Of a stretch of 58,601 bases of DNA, positions 17,765 to 26,176 are shown piece after piece; within the stretch, counting starts at the first letter, position 1; each line of letters starts with the position of its first letter. The stretch covers positions 1 through 58,601 of the forward strand of contig JAJDBB010000051.1 in assembly GCA_029261555.1 (NCBI GenBank), written 5' to 3'. Source of the DNA: Nitrospinaceae bacterium (lineage in GTDB: Bacteria > Nitrospinota > Nitrospinia > Nitrospinales > JACRGP01). The notes under the pieces are model-generated. The model saw only the letters and a program-made list of their open reading frames with translations. It ran no database searches and was not told the DNA's origin. The translations under genes and the position numbers were made by a program.

Positions 17765-17865
17765 CCCCTCGCAAACCGCCGCCACTCGCCCGTCGGCCAG
17801 CGTGACGCTGGACTCGATAGCGGGCGATCGAAAAGTTTCTCCCAACTCGAATTCCAACCTGTCGA

Positions 17866-17976
17866 ACTTTCGTAATTGTATTCGAGATGCACACCCTACA
17901 AACTCGCAACGTTACCCAACTAACTTCGTCTACTGGCCCCGGCGCCTCGCCGGCCAGGCGCTTGCCTGGCTCCGGT
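17866..17976 (-). repeat. dispersed intergenic repeat, locus 1
   Basis: Directly 3' of the 62-residue gene on its sense strand lies GCCAGGCAAGCGCCTGG (complement of 17954-17970), also found exactly at 53524-53540. Further on, complement of 17881-17919, TTGGGTA and TGCATCTC flank a CGA-containing core. The same two flanks recur at 26999-27040. It looks like a degenerate member of a palindromic intergenic repeat family. Confidence 0.5.
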
Positions 17977-18165
17977 TCAGTCAAACCGGTACATGTTCAA
18001 AGGCAGTTTTTTATTTTTTGAGTCCTCAGGCGGGCCGTGTTTTTCCAAGTATTCCTTTTCCACTTTCTGTTCAATCTCCAAAGCTTCCAGGCCGGTGAGC
18101 CGCCTGCCCTTGACATGCGTTTCCTTCTTCACCGCTTCCAATTTCAATATTTCAAGATCGTCCAT
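17977..18165 (-). CDS. small charged protein of unknown function
   Basis: A 62-residue protein rich in Glu and Lys, with a helical first two thirds (LEILKLEAVKKE, ALEIEQKVEKEYLEKHG) and no signal or membrane segment. An AGGA ribosome site lies about 9 bases before ATG 18165. It precedes the Wza-like gene on the same strand, separated by about 210 bases that hold an intergenic repeat. I do not recognise a family. Coding is supported by the ribosome site, composition and position rather than by homology. Confidence 0.55.
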   Translation of the reverse strand: MDDLEILKLEAVKKETHVKGRRLTGLEALEIEQKVEKEYLEKHGPPEDSKNKKLPLNMYRFD

Positions 18166-18250
18166 TTTTTGTTATCCTGCCCGGGGTTTTCATACCGTCG
18201 ACCATTTTTATTTTACTAAAATCCTGTCTGGGATATAAGGCTTTTCTTTT

Positions 18251-18277
18251 GCCGCAAAAATGCCTGGCCGCAAAAAT
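18251..18277. repeat. two direct 11-bp repeats in the divergent promoter region
   Basis: GCCGCAAAAAT occurs at 18251-18261 and again at 18267-18277, a 16-base period, between the small minus-strand gene and the plus-strand SDR gene. This could be a regulator binding site; nothing else supports it. Confidence 0.3.
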
Positions 18278-18309
18278 TGGCGTCAAGAATTTCACCGCAT
18301 TGTACTTTC

Positions 18310-19293
18310 ATGACCGCTCCTTTTTTTAAAAACAAAAAAATATTAGTGACCGGCGGCACGGGGTTTTTCGGCTCCCACCTGACGGAGTCTTTGTACCGGA
18401 AGGAGGCGGATCTGACCGTGGTTTCCCGGAGCGGAAAATCCAAATTGCATAAAAGCCTGCCGCATAGCGACTCCGTTGAATATATTCAGGGAGACCTGCG
18501 AGACGCCGACTTTGCGCAACGCTGTATGCGAGGACGCGAATGGGTATTCCACCTCGCGTCCCGTATTACCGGACTCGGCTACAACTCCAGGCATCCGGCC
18601 GAAATGGCGACCTATAATACCTTGCTCGATTTCCAGGTTTTCCAGGCGGCTGCTGACAATAAAGTGGACTGGCTGGTGTATCCCAGCGGAACTCTGGTGT
18701 ACGATCACGACGCCCCCGTTCCTACAAAAGAAACCGATTCTACGCTTGGGGAACCCGTGGGCGCTTGCAAGGGAGCCGCCTGGGCCAAGCGGTTCAGTGA
18801 AACCGTCGTCCCCCTATTCCAGGAAGAACATGGTTTAAAAACCATTTGGGTCCGCTTTTCAAACTTGTTTGGTCCGGGGGATGACGTGGATCCCGAAAGC
18901 GCTCATTTACTGGGAAATATCATCCGCGATATAGCTAGTGGGACGGCGCCGGAAATTTGGGGCGATGGTTCTCAATTGCGCAGTTATTTGTATGTGGAGG
19001 ACGCCGTAGACGCCTTGTTGGCGCTGGCTGAGAAAGGCGTTTATGGAACGCCGTTCAACATTTGCGGGCAACGCGAATACTCCGTCAAGGACGTCGTGGA
19101 AATGGCGGTCAAGATTTCCCAAAAAACCTTGGCCCCAGTTTTTCATCAGGACAAGCCTTTGGGACTGAAAAGAAAAATCCTCGACGTCGATAAGTTTCAG
19201 AAACTGACGGCCTTTGAGGAAAAAACTTCTTTCGAGACGGGACTAAAAAAAACTTACGACTGGTATCTCGCATTTAAAGCCGCCTGCGATTAG
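18310..19293 (+). CDS. extended SDR / NAD-dependent epimerase-dehydratase family protein lacking the catalytic Tyr
   Basis: About 327 residues from ATG 18310. The N-terminal Rossmann motif is VTGGTGFFGSHL. The middle has the strand VYPSGTLVYDHD, and the family's YxxxK catalytic motif appears as VGACK: the codon is GTG (Val) where Tyr is expected, while Lys is kept. Later blocks (RFSNLFGPGDD, RSYLYVEDAVDA, FNICG) are typical of GDP-fucose synthase or nucleotide-sugar epimerase relatives. It may be inactive, use another base, or bind nucleotide sugar as a regulator. The Nudix gene follows on the same strand. Confidence 0.82.
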   Translation: MTAPFFKNKKILVTGGTGFFGSHLTESLYRKEADLTVVSRSGKSKLHKSLPHSDSVEYIQGDLRDADFAQRCMRGREWVFHLASRITGLGYNSRHPAEMATYNTLLDFQVFQAAADNKVDWLVYPSGTLVYDHDAPVPTKETDSTLGEPVGACKGAAWAKRFSETVVPLFQEEHGLKTIWVRFSNLFGPGDDVDPESAHLLGNIIRDIASGTAPEIWGDGSQLRSYLYVEDAVDALLALAEKGVYGTPFNICGQREYSVKDVVEMAVKISQKTLAPVFHQDKPLGLKRKILDVDKFQKLTAFEEKTSFETGLKKTYDWYLAFKAACD

Positions 19294-19338
19294 CGGGTCG
19301 ACTTTCTCCAAACCCAAACTCATTAACAGGTCAAATTC

Positions 19339-19938
19339 ATGTCCCAAAAAAATCCCTGGAGGACGCTAAGCTCGCGCATCGTCGTTTCCAATCCCTGGTT
19401 CAAACTCCGCAAGGACAAGGTGATTCGTCCCGACGGCAAGAAGGGCGAATACAACACCATCCTGGCTCCCACGGCGGTGGGGGTGGTCCCGTGTTTCGAC
19501 GACGGAACTATTTTGCTTGTCGGCCAGTACAGATACAGCATCTCGCAATACAGTTGGGAGATTCCCGAAGGCGGCGGCAAGCCGGAAGAAAAACCCATCC
19601 AGACCGCGCGCCGGGAACTGTTGGAGGAAACGGGGTATCGCGCCTCGCGCTACAAATCGCTGGGCATTTTACATACCAGCAATTGTTTCACCGACGAGAT
19701 CGCCTACGTTTTTTACGCCTGGGGTTTGAAAGCCGGGCAGGACCGGCAGGACGGGACGGAACAAATCGCAACGAAACGTCTGCCGTTTGATGAAGCGTTT
19801 CAATTGGCGCTCGACAGCAAAATCACCGACAGTCTGACCATCGTGGCGCTGTTTCGTTTGCATGAGTTGAAGGAGAAACCCTGGGAGCAAAAGGGGGGAA
19901 GCGGCAAAAGCAAAAATCCGGGGCGACGCGCTCAGTAG
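19339..19938 (+). CDS. Nudix hydrolase (ADP-ribose/nucleotide-sugar pyrophosphatase-like)
   Basis: This 199-residue protein has an intact Nudix box, GGGKPEEKPIQTAR then RELLEETGY, matching G-x5-E-x7-REUxEExGU. The N-terminal layout (SSRIVVSNPWFKLRKDKVIRPDG) and QYRYSISQYSWEIPEGG resemble ADP-sugar pyrophosphatases, which cleave ADP-ribose or nucleotide sugars using Mg2+. It lies 45 bases after the SDR gene and its 3' end overlaps the convergent sugar transferase gene by 7 bases. A second Nudix gene is at 20733. Substrate not determinable. Confidence 0.87.
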   Translation: MSQKNPWRTLSSRIVVSNPWFKLRKDKVIRPDGKKGEYNTILAPTAVGVVPCFDDGTILLVGQYRYSISQYSWEIPEGGGKPEEKPIQTARRELLEETGYRASRYKSLGILHTSNCFTDEIAYVFYAWGLKAGQDRQDGTEQIATKRLPFDEAFQLALDSKITDSLTIVALFRLHELKEKPWEQKGGSGKSKNPGRRAQ

Positions 19939-20723
19939 GCGCCTTCGCGAAGTAAAACGGTTTTAATTGTCTTGGCGATGATCCAGACGTCGTTGAACAG
20001 GGACCGGTTACGATAGTACTTCAAGTCGTACTCATTGGTCTTCAGGAAAGTCAACTTGCCGCGTCCGCGGGTTTGCGCGACGCAGGTAACGCCGGGTTTG
20101 ATCTTCAATTTTTCCCTGTGAGCTTCCGGGTAATAACGGATGTGTTGCCAGATATCCGGACGCGGACCCACCACACTCATATCCCCAATCAAAACGTTGA
20201 TGAAGTTGGGAAGCTCGTCCAGGCTGGTTTTTCTGAGCCATCGCCCCACGCGGGTCACCCTGGGGTCGTCCTGTTCGTCGGGATTGCCGCCGGGAATGGG
20301 TTGGCCAACGAAGAGGGACTCGAATTCCTCTTTGGTGAATTCAAAAGCAAACAGTTCGGGGTAGCGTTCCTCGGCGTTGTGGACCATGGTGCGGAACTTC
20401 CAAAGAACAAACTGCTCGCCAAACAGATTATTTTTCCTGCGTTCGCTTACGGCGTCAGGCGGGGCGGAATTTTTTCTTCGGTCCCTTCCGGTGCGGACGT
20501 GCCGGAACAAAGCGGGGCCGGGATCGTCCAGACGAATGGCAATAGCGATCAATAACATGACCGGGGAAAATATCGCCAGCCCAACGATGGCTAAAGCGAC
20601 GTCCATCAAACGCTTGATCGCTCGATAGGCGAAACGTTCGTCGTCTTCAACCGCCCAAGTATATTTCAACGCCGTCGTCGAGTTCATAGATTTTCTATCC
20701 GGCAATCTCGAAAAATCGTTCAT
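19932..20723 (-). CDS. undecaprenyl-phosphate sugar-1-phosphate transferase (WcaJ/PglC-type)
   Basis: This 263-residue enzyme has the bacterial sugar transferase core. A single membrane segment ([22 protein letters not shown], about residues 42-63) is followed by [13 protein letters not shown] and LWKFRTMV, then [32 protein letters not shown] and [13 protein letters not shown]. It would put the first sugar-phosphate on undecaprenyl phosphate at the inner membrane, starting repeat-unit synthesis. It has no long N-terminal multi-helix domain, so it resembles the short PglC type plus an insert. It is the last gene of a three-gene operon with the Nudix and radical SAM genes. Confidence 0.9.
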   Translation of the reverse strand: MNDFSRLPDRKSMNSTTALKYTWAVEDDERFAYRAIKRLMDVALAIVGLAIFSPVMLLIAIAIRLDDPGPALFRHVRTGRDRRKNSAPPDAVSERRKNNLFGEQFVLWKFRTMVHNAEERYPELFAFEFTKEEFESLFVGQPIPGGNPDEQDDPRVTRVGRWLRKTSLDELPNFINVLIGDMSVVGPRPDIWQHIRYYPEAHREKLKIKPGVTCVAQTRGRGKLTFLKTNEYDLKYYRNRSLFNDVWIIAKTIKTVLLREGAY

Positions 20724-20732
20724 GATTCCCGG

Positions 20733-21269
20733 TTACTTGATTAAATGGGGACGCGCCAAGGTCCACGCGCAGGTTGCGTTTCCGCTCATGATTTCTCCCG
20801 CCGCCATCATGCGATCAATTTCCTCGGGAGTTTTGTAATGTAAAATAAATTCTTCCGTCTCGCCGGGATCGGGCTTCACAAATTCCAAATCTCTAGCGAG
20901 ATAAAAGGCGTCAATATAGTGGAACAGTCCGGGAGAGATGTAACGTTCTCCCAGAGGCGTGAGGGAACCGGCTTTATAGCCGGTCTCTTCCAACAACTCC
21001 TTGCGGGCGGTTTCCGCCAGATCGTCTCCATCCTGGCGGGAACCTCCGGGAAAGCTTAAAACCGGGTGGTCGTAAATGTAGCGGTACTGCTCTACAAGAA
21101 TGACGCGCCCGTCTTCCCGTTGGGCGATAACCTCGACTCCGCCGGGATACTTGATAAAATAATAATCGCCCTCTTTTCCGTTTCCGGTTTCAAACCGGTC
21201 CTGGTAGGCCGTCCAGTACGGATTGGCATGGACTTCCTTCCGGGAAAGCGTTTTCCACTTTTTGAGCAT
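20733..21269 (-). CDS. Nudix hydrolase
   Basis: A 178-residue Nudix protein with box GGSRQDGDDLAETAR then KELLEETGY, and the VEQYRYIYDHPVLSFPGG stretch typical of ADP-ribose/nucleotide-sugar pyrophosphatases. It is distinct in sequence from the Nudix at 19339 but of the same subfamily type. It sits 5 bases after the radical SAM gene and 9 bases before the sugar transferase gene, so the three are probably one transcript. A role in turnover of nucleotide sugars is inference from context. Confidence 0.87.
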   Translation of the reverse strand: MLKKWKTLSRKEVHANPYWTAYQDRFETGNGKEGDYYFIKYPGGVEVIAQREDGRVILVEQYRYIYDHPVLSFPGGSRQDGDDLAETARKELLEETGYKAGSLTPLGERYISPGLFHYIDAFYLARDLEFVKPDPGETEEFILHYKTPEEIDRMMAAGEIMSGNATCAWTLARPHLIK

Positions 21270-21274
21270 CCCGA

Positions 21275-22834
21275 TTAATGCGGGTCCAGAGTGTCGTAAG
21301 CCAGGAAATCGTCTCCCTTGATCAAAATGGAAATTTCAGGGCGATCCTTAAACGGGATGCTCCAGTGCGTGACTTTGCGTTTTTTCATTTCACTGGACAC
21401 CAACTCTTCCATATCCAGAACTTTTTGTTCCGTGCTCGGGTGCCGCCACTCCTTAACGCTCATGGCCTGAACTTTATCGATGAGGCCTTGATACAGTTGC
21501 GAGCTGTCGTTGCTCAGATAAGAGTTCATCCAGAACCAGAACACGGTGCGGAATTTATCCAACTGCACCCTTTCCTCCGTGGTCCATTTCATTTTGGATT
21601 CGCGGATGAAATTGTGAAAATGTGGATAGTCGTGGTCGATTTCGCCCATGGCCTCCGCAATATCGTGGTACTCGGTTCCGGGATATGGATAACCGATGGA
21701 AACTTTCAGACCGTCGGGCTTTAATTCAGAAGCCAGGCGCAGGGTTTGCATCATCTCTTCAAAAGTCTCGCCGGGGTTGCCCAGAATGAGGAAGGCGAAG
21801 GAACGAATGCCCGCTTCGCGCGTCCACCTGAAGACATCGCGCGTTCTCTCGGTGGAGAAAACCCGTTTCAACACATGACGACGAATCCGCTCAGTGGCGG
21901 TTTCCACGCCGTAACGGATGAGATCGCAATTGGCTTCCGCCATCAGGCCCAGGATTTCCGGATCGACGTCCTGAACCGTGGTGTTGCAGACAAAGGGCAG
22001 ATTAATCTCCTTGCCGTACATTGGGAGAAAAACCTTCATCTGCTCTTTATTCATAGTGAAGGTATCGTCGTTAAACGAAAAGGCTTTGACGTCGTATTTG
22101 GACATGAGGCTCTTCAATTCGCCGATCATGTCTTCGGGGTCGCGGTAGCGAAGGTAACCCAGGTCCTTGTTACCCGAGGTTTTGGTCCCCAAATTTTTCT
22201 GCATAATCTTGGCGACGCCGTTGTTATGGCAATAGGTGCAACGGTAGGGGCATCCTCTATTCATATAAACGTTGACCCAGCCTCGGCGGGAATCCATCAA
22301 CTGTTGGAAATTCCACATTTCCGTGTCCATGTACGGAAGTTTGGAAATATCCTTCAAGGTACGAACAGCGTTGCGATGGATAGTTCCGTCCTTTTCCCGC
22401 GCCCAAACATTCGGGATATTGGTGGTGTCCAGTCCCTGTTCTAAGGCATTGGCCAAGTCCACGCTGGAGTCGTCCCCTTCGCCCACATTGGCAAAATCAA
22501 CATTTTCGTCGGCGATGATTTCTTCCGTGTTGAGCGTAGTGTGAATGCCGCCGCAAAAAATCGGAGCCTTGACGCCGCCCTCTTTAAAAACTTGGCGCAG
22601 GACTTTGGCCTCCGGAGCGTGGTTCGTTCCGAAACACAATGCCACCAGGCCCGGATCGTATTCCAGGACGTCCTTCAAAATTCGATCGGGATCGAAGGGA
22701 TAATCCACCCATTCACTGATGTGGATACATTTTGTCTCATGTCCGGCTTCCTTTAAAGCGCTGGACACATAGGACAATCCCATGCTCGGTCCGACCGGAC
22801 AATCGAAGTTGGTGAAGATAAGATGAACTTTCAT
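21275..22834 (-). CDS. B12-binding-domain radical SAM protein
   Basis: About 519 residues from ATG 22834, chosen over the TTG at 22840 because AGGGAG lies 8 bases upstream. The N-terminal 150 residues resemble a cobalamin-binding Rossmann domain (MGLSYVSSALKEAGHE, VALCFGTNHAPEA, FCGGIHTT) without a clear DxHxxG. The radical SAM [4Fe-4S] motif is CPYRCTYC near residue 200. FLILGNPGET and SIGYPYPGTEY are typical later elements. Family members perform methylations or rearrangements in antibiotic, lipid or pigment pathways. The operon partners suggest a polyprenyl or sugar substrate, which is speculation. Confidence 0.85.
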   Translation of the reverse strand: MKVHLIFTNFDCPVGPSMGLSYVSSALKEAGHETKCIHISEWVDYPFDPDRILKDVLEYDPGLVALCFGTNHAPEAKVLRQVFKEGGVKAPIFCGGIHTTLNTEEIIADENVDFANVGEGDDSSVDLANALEQGLDTTNIPNVWAREKDGTIHRNAVRTLKDISKLPYMDTEMWNFQQLMDSRRGWVNVYMNRGCPYRCTYCHNNGVAKIMQKNLGTKTSGNKDLGYLRYRDPEDMIGELKSLMSKYDVKAFSFNDDTFTMNKEQMKVFLPMYGKEINLPFVCNTTVQDVDPEILGLMAEANCDLIRYGVETATERIRRHVLKRVFSTERTRDVFRWTREAGIRSFAFLILGNPGETFEEMMQTLRLASELKPDGLKVSIGYPYPGTEYHDIAEAMGEIDHDYPHFHNFIRESKMKWTTEERVQLDKFRTVFWFWMNSYLSNDSSQLYQGLIDKVQAMSVKEWRHPSTEQKVLDMEELVSSEMKKRKVTHWSIPFKDRPEISILIKGDDFLAYDTLDPH

Positions 22835-23327
22835 GGCCAATACTCCCTGTTTGAAATTTTCTTTTTGAACGATTTTTTTGAGTTTAATTTAAAATTTATT
22901 TGACCAGCCCAGTGGGCGCCACAAATAATTCTGTCTAAAAACACGCCTGCTATTCCTCATTGCCTTATACGGGGCAGCCCTTTTTTCGGCTAAAAAAAAC
23001 CCGATCAACTCTATTACAGGCGTTAAAACAAGTTAACGCAGGGCCTTTTGTTACGCAAGAATTTTTTTGTTTTTAACTTCGTTGCGCATTTTAACAGCCC
23101 AAAAATCAATTAATCTTAAAGAAAATTTTTTATCTATTATTAGGTACTTTGGACAGGCAAAATATTCCTGTCATGCACAATTTTCAATTTTTTAAAAACA
23201 CGGACGCCTTATTCTGTTTATAAAACCCGCAATTAAACTGGCGCCGGGCGCTGGCAGGACCTATATTCTCCCTAGCGCGATATCTTACAAACTCATAGGA
23301 ATTTGAGAAGTTTTTATAGGAGGCAGT
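22835..23327. other. AT-rich non-coding region between divergent genes
   Basis: About 490 bases with no convincing ORF. It holds a perfect inverted repeat GCGTTAA/TTAACGC (23020-23026 and 23033-23039, 6-base loop). A possible plus-strand promoter is TTGACC (22900-22905), 17 bases, AAATAA (22923-22928); a minus-strand counterpart is weaker. Near the right end a strong AGGAGG (23318-23323) serves the next gene. The long spacer suggests regulated expression of the secreted protein gene. Confidence 0.4.
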
Positions 23328-23822
23328 ATGATGAAAAAAACCAGTCTCGCTTTGAGCTTTTTATTTATTATTATCTGTTCCACCGCCGCTTTGGCTTTCT
23401 ATCCGGCCAACCTGTACCTATGGAAGAAAAACCCCTACGACTACGGTCCCTGCGGATTCTGCACCAACTACCTGAACTTCGTGGAAAACCAAAACCGTAC
23501 GAATTTTTCCGACTACAAGCTTCTCACCCAGGCCGGCTACTATTATTTTCGCCTGACCGGACACGAAGGGGCGACGGTCACCTTGTTTGGTCAACCGGAA
23601 TACAAAACTCATGAAGGGTATCTCATCGTTGCCAAGAAAGACTCAAAGGACATTTCTGTAAACAACCTGGAGGCCTTTGCGCCCGGTGAATGGGTGGACG
23701 TCCCAGCAAGGGAAAACGAGGGAGCCTACTCCGTTTTCTATCAACCTGGAGAGGATTTCAAAGACAATGTGGGATCGGTTAAATGGGGAAAATGGTGGGG
23801 CGACGGTTCCCACCCAAAATAA
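23328..23822 (+). CDS. small secreted protein of unknown function with a CxxC motif
   Basis: A 164-residue protein starting with two ATGs (23328 and 23331; the second is better spaced, 7 bases, from AGGAGG). A clean signal peptide ends AALA before FYPANL. The mature part is Tyr/Trp-rich with a CGFC pair near residue 38 and a predominantly beta pattern (YYYFRLTGHEGATVTLFGQ). The CxxC is not a haem site, since no His follows. It has its own long upstream region and a strong terminator after it, so it is a single-gene unit. I do not recognise the family; periplasmic or exported location is inferred. Confidence 0.75.
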   Translation: MMKKTSLALSFLFIIICSTAALAFYPANLYLWKKNPYDYGPCGFCTNYLNFVENQNRTNFSDYKLLTQAGYYYFRLTGHEGATVTLFGQPEYKTHEGYLIVAKKDSKDISVNNLEAFAPGEWVDVPARENEGAYSVFYQPGEDFKDNVGSVKWGKWWGDGSHPK

Positions 23823-23888
23823 GAAAAGCCGTTTGATTGATTGAAGAGGTACTTTTAAAAAAATTTCCGCACCTCAATTTAAATCCAG

Positions 23889-23920
23889 CCCCGGTTCCTT
23901 TATATGGAACCGGGGTTTTT
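23889..23920 (+). terminator. rho-independent terminator of the secreted-protein gene
   Basis: CCCCGGTTCC (23889-23898), a 7-base loop and GGAACCGGGG (23906-23915) form a perfect 10-bp stem followed by TTTTT. It ends transcription after the gene stopping at 23822 and rules out the long upstream extension of the isomerase frame. Confidence 0.9.
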
Positions 23921-24013
23921 CATTTCAAGACGGGTTTAGGCATTGAGACTTTTGCCGCCAAAGATTATACTTGTCGAAAATCAATTAATTCCGCCAACCA
24001 CCTTACAAAGAAA

Positions 24014-25102
24014 ATGACTCCTTTGAAATTCAAAAAATCTGATTTTGTTTTTATTGCCCGAACCCTCGCCGTTGTCCTCATCATGGTTCCGGCGTTTTGC
24101 GCCGGGCCATTCACAAGCCTGGCTCGCGGCGAAACGACGTTTACCTTGAACGGCAAACCGCTCCCCGAAGTGGTCGCCTCGGTAAACGGAACGGACATTT
24201 CATCGGAGATTCTCAAAAGGGAGCTTTCGGTTTTCAGGGAACTCTGGGCGCAACGAGGACAAAAAGTTTCGCCCGGCGAACAGGAAAAAGTGGCCCAGGA
24301 AATCATCAACAACGCCATCGACGACGAACTGCTTTACCAAAAGGGCGTGGAAATGAAAGTCGTCGTCGACCCCAAAATTATCGACAAAGAACTCCAGCAA
24401 ATTCGCGACAAGTTTCCCAGCAAAGATTTATTTCTCGCGGCCCTGGCGTTCCAACATCTGAACCTAGACGTGTTGAAAACCAAGATTGAAAAGAAACTCA
24501 CGGAGGAAGAGTTTGTCCGGATGGAACTAGCTCCAAAGGTCAAGGTCGACGACGTCCAGACAAGGGAGTTTTACGAAGCGAACAAGAAAAAATTCACGAC
24601 TCCGGAGAGCGTCGAGATCAGCCATATTTTTATTACCGGCCCCGACGCGCAACGCGAGGGCAAAACGGAAGATCCCGCCGACCAAAAACGCGCCGACCGC
24701 TTGATGGCGCTCATCGCTCAGGAGGCGCGGGATGAAATCGACAAAGTTTCCGGCGAACTGAAAAAGGGAGCGGATTTTGCCGCACTGGCAAAAAAATATT
24801 CGGAAGATACCGGGTCCGGCGAAAACGGAGGACTCCTGGAACCCTTTCCCATAGGGAGCCACCTGCCTGTCGTCAACAAAGCGCTGGAATCAATGAAACC
24901 CGGACAGGTCAGCAAAACGCTCAAAAGTTCCTACGGCTATCACATCGTAAAACTGCACAAAAGGATTCAACCCAAACTGCAAAAGTATTCCGACGTCAAA
25001 TCGGATATCCTCAATATCCTTTTGCGGCTGGAAGTGAAGAAAAAGAAAAAATCCTACCTCGACGATTTGAAGAAAAAGTCGGACGTTAAAATTTTCCTTT
25101 AA
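24014..25102 (+). CDS. SurA/PpiC-type periplasmic peptidyl-prolyl isomerase
   Basis: About 362 residues from ATG 24014; the frame is open further upstream, but that stretch contains the terminator of the previous gene. An N-terminal signal segment (TLAVVLIMVPAFC) is followed by a SurA-N-like chaperone domain (about 45-195; EVVASVNGTDISSEILKREL). A parvulin PPIase domain (about 199-316) carries VEISHIFITG, FAALAKKYSEDTGS, GLLEPFPIG and SSYGYHIVKLHKR. An insert of about 40 residues lies between the first strand and the helix. It helps fold outer-membrane or secreted proteins. The C-terminus is Lys-rich. The gene appears to stand alone. Confidence 0.88.
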   Translation: MTPLKFKKSDFVFIARTLAVVLIMVPAFCAGPFTSLARGETTFTLNGKPLPEVVASVNGTDISSEILKRELSVFRELWAQRGQKVSPGEQEKVAQEIINNAIDDELLYQKGVEMKVVVDPKIIDKELQQIRDKFPSKDLFLAALAFQHLNLDVLKTKIEKKLTEEEFVRMELAPKVKVDDVQTREFYEANKKKFTTPESVEISHIFITGPDAQREGKTEDPADQKRADRLMALIAQEARDEIDKVSGELKKGADFAALAKKYSEDTGSGENGGLLEPFPIGSHLPVVNKALESMKPGQVSKTLKSSYGYHIVKLHKRIQPKLQKYSDVKSDILNILLRLEVKKKKKSYLDDLKKKSDVKIFL

Positions 25103-25175
25103 CGGCGCCCGATTCTTTTTCTAAAACCCAAGCGGCGTTTCCGTACGACGCCCTCTATAGATTCAGACTTCCACA

Positions 25176-26165
25176 ATGAAAACTCTGGTGACGGGCACAA
25201 CGGGATTTATTGGATCGGCGCTGGCGCGGGAATTGCTCCGCGACGAACGCGACGTCAAAGTTCTCGTACGCCAATCGTCCGACACACGGAACATCGACGA
25301 CTTGGACGTGGAGCGGGCGGAGGGCGACCTGCGCGATCCGGATTCGCTGAAAAACGCCTTGCAGGGATGCGACGTCCTCTACCACACCGCGGCTTATTAC
25401 AGCCTCTGGGTCAAGGACCGTGAAACCATTTACGACGTCAACGTTCAGGGCGTCCGCAACATCCTGCAGGCAGCGATGGAATCCAATGTGCAAAAAGTCG
25501 TTTACACCAGCACGGTGGGTTGCGTCGGCCTGCGAGAAAACGCTTCCGCCAACGAGGAGACGCCGCTGGATCCCGCCCTGCTGTGCAATGATTACAAGCA
25601 ATCCAAATACGAAGGGGAACAGGCGGCGCTGGAGTTTTATAAAAAAGGTTTGCCGCTAGTGATCGTCAACCCCACCGCGCCAGTCGGGCCGCGAGACATA
25701 AAACCCACGCCGACGGGCCAGGTGATCCTCGACTTTTTGAATCGGAAGATGCCGGCTTACCTCGACACGGGTTTGAATCTGATCGACGTTGCGGACTGCG
25801 CGCGCGGTCATATTCTGGCGGAACAAAAGGGGACGCCGGGGGAACGTTATATACTCGGCAACCAAAACATGTCGCTCAAAGAGATCCTTCTGGCGCTGGA
25901 GAAAATCACCGGACTCAAGGCGCCAACAATCAAAATGCCGTATTGGGCGGCCTGGACCGCCGGTTGGGTGTGCGAAATGGGATCGAATCTGATCACGGGC
26001 AAGCCGCCCGCCGTGCCTCTGGGCGGGGTTAAAATGGCCAAACACTTTATGTATTTTGATCCTTCCAAGGCCGTCCAGCGCCTGGGCCTGCCGCAAAACT
26101 CCGTTGAAGGCGCATTAGAACAAGCGGTCAAATGGTTTCGGGGCGCGGGAATGACTTCCAACTGA
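25176..26165 (+). CDS. hpnA: hopanoid-associated sugar epimerase HpnA
   Basis: A 329-residue extended SDR with VTGTTGFIGSALARELL at the N-terminus, VEGDLRDPDSLKNAL-type region (AEGDLRDPDSLKNALQGCD), YKQSK as the YxxxK catalytic motif, and the HpnA-characteristic stretch VNPTAPVGPRDIKPTPTG followed by MPAYLDTGLNLIDVADCARGH and GERYILGNQNM. HpnA proteins occur in hopanoid gene clusters and are thought to act on sugar attached to the hopanoid side chain. Here it is next to a carotenoid gene rather than squalene-hopene genes, 11 bases upstream of it. Family assignment is confident; the actual substrate is unproven. Confidence 0.88.
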   Translation: MKTLVTGTTGFIGSALARELLRDERDVKVLVRQSSDTRNIDDLDVERAEGDLRDPDSLKNALQGCDVLYHTAAYYSLWVKDRETIYDVNVQGVRNILQAAMESNVQKVVYTSTVGCVGLRENASANEETPLDPALLCNDYKQSKYEGEQAALEFYKKGLPLVIVNPTAPVGPRDIKPTPTGQVILDFLNRKMPAYLDTGLNLIDVADCARGHILAEQKGTPGERYILGNQNMSLKEILLALEKITGLKAPTIKMPYWAAWTAGWVCEMGSNLITGKPPAVPLGGVKMAKHFMYFDPSKAVQRLGLPQNSVEGALEQAVKWFRGAGMTSN

Positions 26166-26176
26166 CCGTGCCGATC

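Noticed and set aside
17765-17857. 31-residue N-terminal extension of the Wza-like protein
   Set aside because: It would place the lipoprotein signal far from the N-terminus; ATG 17764 has a purine-rich site directly upstream and gives a normal signal length.
23250-23270. TGGCAGGACCTATATT as a sigma-54 promoter
   Set aside because: The -12 element lacks the GC of TTGC and no activator site is visible.
23837-24013. Upstream extension of the PpiC/SurA frame
   Set aside because: It contains the perfect terminator at 23889-23920 and no signal peptide; ATG 24014 precedes a proper signal segment.
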